A DNA stretch of 64,000 bases, from contig NC_087070.1 of NCBI RefSeq assembly GCF_963678635.1, positions 45,243,467 through 45,307,466 of the forward strand, written 5' to 3'. The translations under genes and the position numbers were made by a program. This document shows positions 63,901 to 64,000 of the stretch, piece by piece. The stretch's first letter is position 1. Each line of letters begins with the position of its first letter. The notes beneath the pieces are model-generated. The model saw only the letters and a list, made by a program, of their open reading frames with translations. It did no database searches and was not told the DNA's origin. This DNA comes from Symsagittifera roscoffensis. Its lineage: Eukaryota > Xenacoelomorpha > Acoela > Convolutidae.

Positions 63901-64000
63901 CAGTCAGAGTGCGGTCACTCCTTTTGGATTTATAACCGGTTGACTTTATTCCAGCCATGAGAATGGGTGGCACCATCGCTATATCAGTTAATATTCTAAT
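60950..64000 (-). CDS. Third ORF of retrotransposon C, intact unknown protein of at least 1008 aa
   Basis: Seen: uninterrupted minus-strand frame from the first ATG at 63,976 to the stop at 60,950. It is also open from 63,977 to the window edge (8 more codons), so the real start may be further upstream. Mostly charged and apparently helical, no N-terminal signal peptide and no clear membrane anchor. Marked segments: LTPVEYNRLTVSETVSIDEP (61-80), LPWKAVVLRYFEEEMRTTPR (144-163), C-x4-C-x6-C-x4-C at residues 492-509, GGTDVNLVTALGFYSM (543-558), ARYLVGSTLAPMC (619-631), KKIWARKRLMPWF (855-867), acidic tail 991-1008. Residues ~450-970 match element B's third ORF. Context: at the env position after integrase. 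Not env-like by composition. A structural (capsid-like) or accessory role is a guess. Single intact frame against a decayed paralog argues for recent activity. Confidence 0.85.
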   Translation of the reverse strand: MRILTDIAMVPPILMAGIKSTGYKSKRSDRTLTGATLEMEILSQCGESKMRDFKPYPMNHGNGSVAGQLTPVEYNRLTVSETVSIDEPTGGYMEMLEYRNSARGHVMALEEEKAMEGYLETMLQGTTLKQKAYGTLASSDVQAETIEQLVSLPWKAVVLRYFEEEMRTTPRIHALVAVPYVRTELQLRFAWCMMGLTREEYDSEERKRSKEEKVFLMTNLRDLIVQEGAAVACAKRRDALCFIRFLIEQISVPALSSCVKMLREGDERMKALFLLALLDMQQSRPMRVNMKEPEELEPMKKIDEIRRFSNKELRLTKESMGALPKSSEYCGPIKKKSYSYVSGIIGIAYNPFLSEDIRDCFFDYEQAVLLRFWTSRIVTIKSVNNPQAKLGLVLEEEVSAPSVPKSDKRVEFGLGFSDEVLRTSLMAVWELMRPSWCPSPNADSILRATQDVQRELSADCNLRDLNIIYNVMITASKCNGEDKVELPGWGPEDWVKPGSCLAEVCGLEGHVCGSLDCVKTLEKQHKQLTVLFGNVVMKARTETELIADCHGGTDVNLVTALGFYSMFGSLESLLNLEQKHEMVTAISVEVFPGVLQTEQKYIGKWREAIETEMNIRHSETYCRPAGARYLVGSTLAPMCKSRYPVHFVAVDVKSTRTIVDQAFSVPKCVRLARMSEKSYELLCKIFSAVPERTKEELESILGKKFMGYVSGNFSDFEKQKQKGSTVTDYNAVDENDEIHRVMMEVEPLLEASGKRNWRSIMLTHDEFPCHCLLQTWWYPKRGNLMLIWDSGELLSMGLPDSSQPVTIVIVGVMMAIRWLEAHVRENNRQEAPTREQLQKLDCLKDLDLFETMCKVLNIPMEVKKIWARKRLMPWFRANMTAWLYEYAKKHMSKHGRVYSEYQLDIGAGAFKRAFVTHRNAVTTAVKRISRTSERSGNEKAEMLKEDLERNVTLCLHNSFCRNRESNVDPLPCCKQRVEEQKCWRTASNSVRIVNDVLQDTETESAESASQEEEMEH

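Larger units (their letters stand above)
59207..64000 (-). mobile_element. LTR retrotransposon C (same family as B), 3' part only
   Basis: Seen: an LTR of the B family at 59,207-59,958 followed on the minus strand by an intact homolog of element B's third ORF. By comparison with B, the pol region should lie beyond 64,000. The insertion site is inside a LINE ORF1, and the 5 bases before the LTR (AATAC) are the expected target duplication, whose partner is outside the window. Confidence 0.8.

Overview
The window is animal nuclear DNA, AT-rich and dominated by repeats. Two things show it is animal: a spliced Cdc42/Rho-family GTPase gene with GT..AG introns, and repeats typical of invertebrate genomes (Ty3/Gypsy LTR elements, a PHD-finger non-LTR ORF1, tRNA-derived sequences, satellites). 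I see no bacterial genes and no intact rRNA or tRNA gene. I cannot name the species.

Region 1 (1-29,270) is built almost entirely from broken copies of one family. Pieces of a protein-primed family-B DNA polymerase (the Polinton/Maverick-type DNA_pol_B_2 group) occur with a small unknown ORF just downstream ('X', ending ...SSDNEW) and a second conserved unknown ORF ('Y'). A 1.68-kb near-identical tandem duplication lies at 391-3,729. A long array of 3-4.7-kb units follows to about 25,560, each carrying a ~30-bp minisatellite, a poly-C tract, GA microsatellites and tRNA-like sequence. The most complete polymerase remnant (C2H2 fingers, exonuclease region, motif A, motif B) is at 26,709-28,270 and has E2F-like sites upstream.

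Region 2 (29,270-40,090) holds a near-perfect hairpin (29,889-30,064), a ~160-bp satellite block, apparently non-coding sequence, and a complete but inactivated Ty3/Gypsy element on the + strand (33,892-39,959) with ~330-bp LTRs and a 5-bp target duplication GAAAC.

Region 3 (40,090-57,243) is a Cdc42-like gene on the minus strand: exons at 57,119-57,238, 41,413-41,601, 40,915-41,100, 40,300-40,374 and possibly 40,090-40,110. Splicing is clean and in phase, but the P-loop lysine and threonine and the switch II aspartate are replaced, so it looks like a pseudoGTPase or a young pseudogene. Its 15.5-kb intron 1 contains a satellite block and a second LTR element (44,469-56,472) in the same orientation as the gene. 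That element has protease, RT, RNase H and integrase remnants, then a third ORF at the position where env would be.

Region 4 (57,243-64,000) has an LTR fragment cutting a possible LicD-like gene fragment, a LINE ORF1 with a PHD finger cut by another LTR of the same family (59,207), and then the intact third ORF of that element: at least 1008 aa on the minus strand, open to the window edge. This protein shares a long conserved region, including a four-cysteine motif, with the degraded third ORF of the element in region 3. I recognise no known domain in it, and it is the best candidate here for something undescribed.
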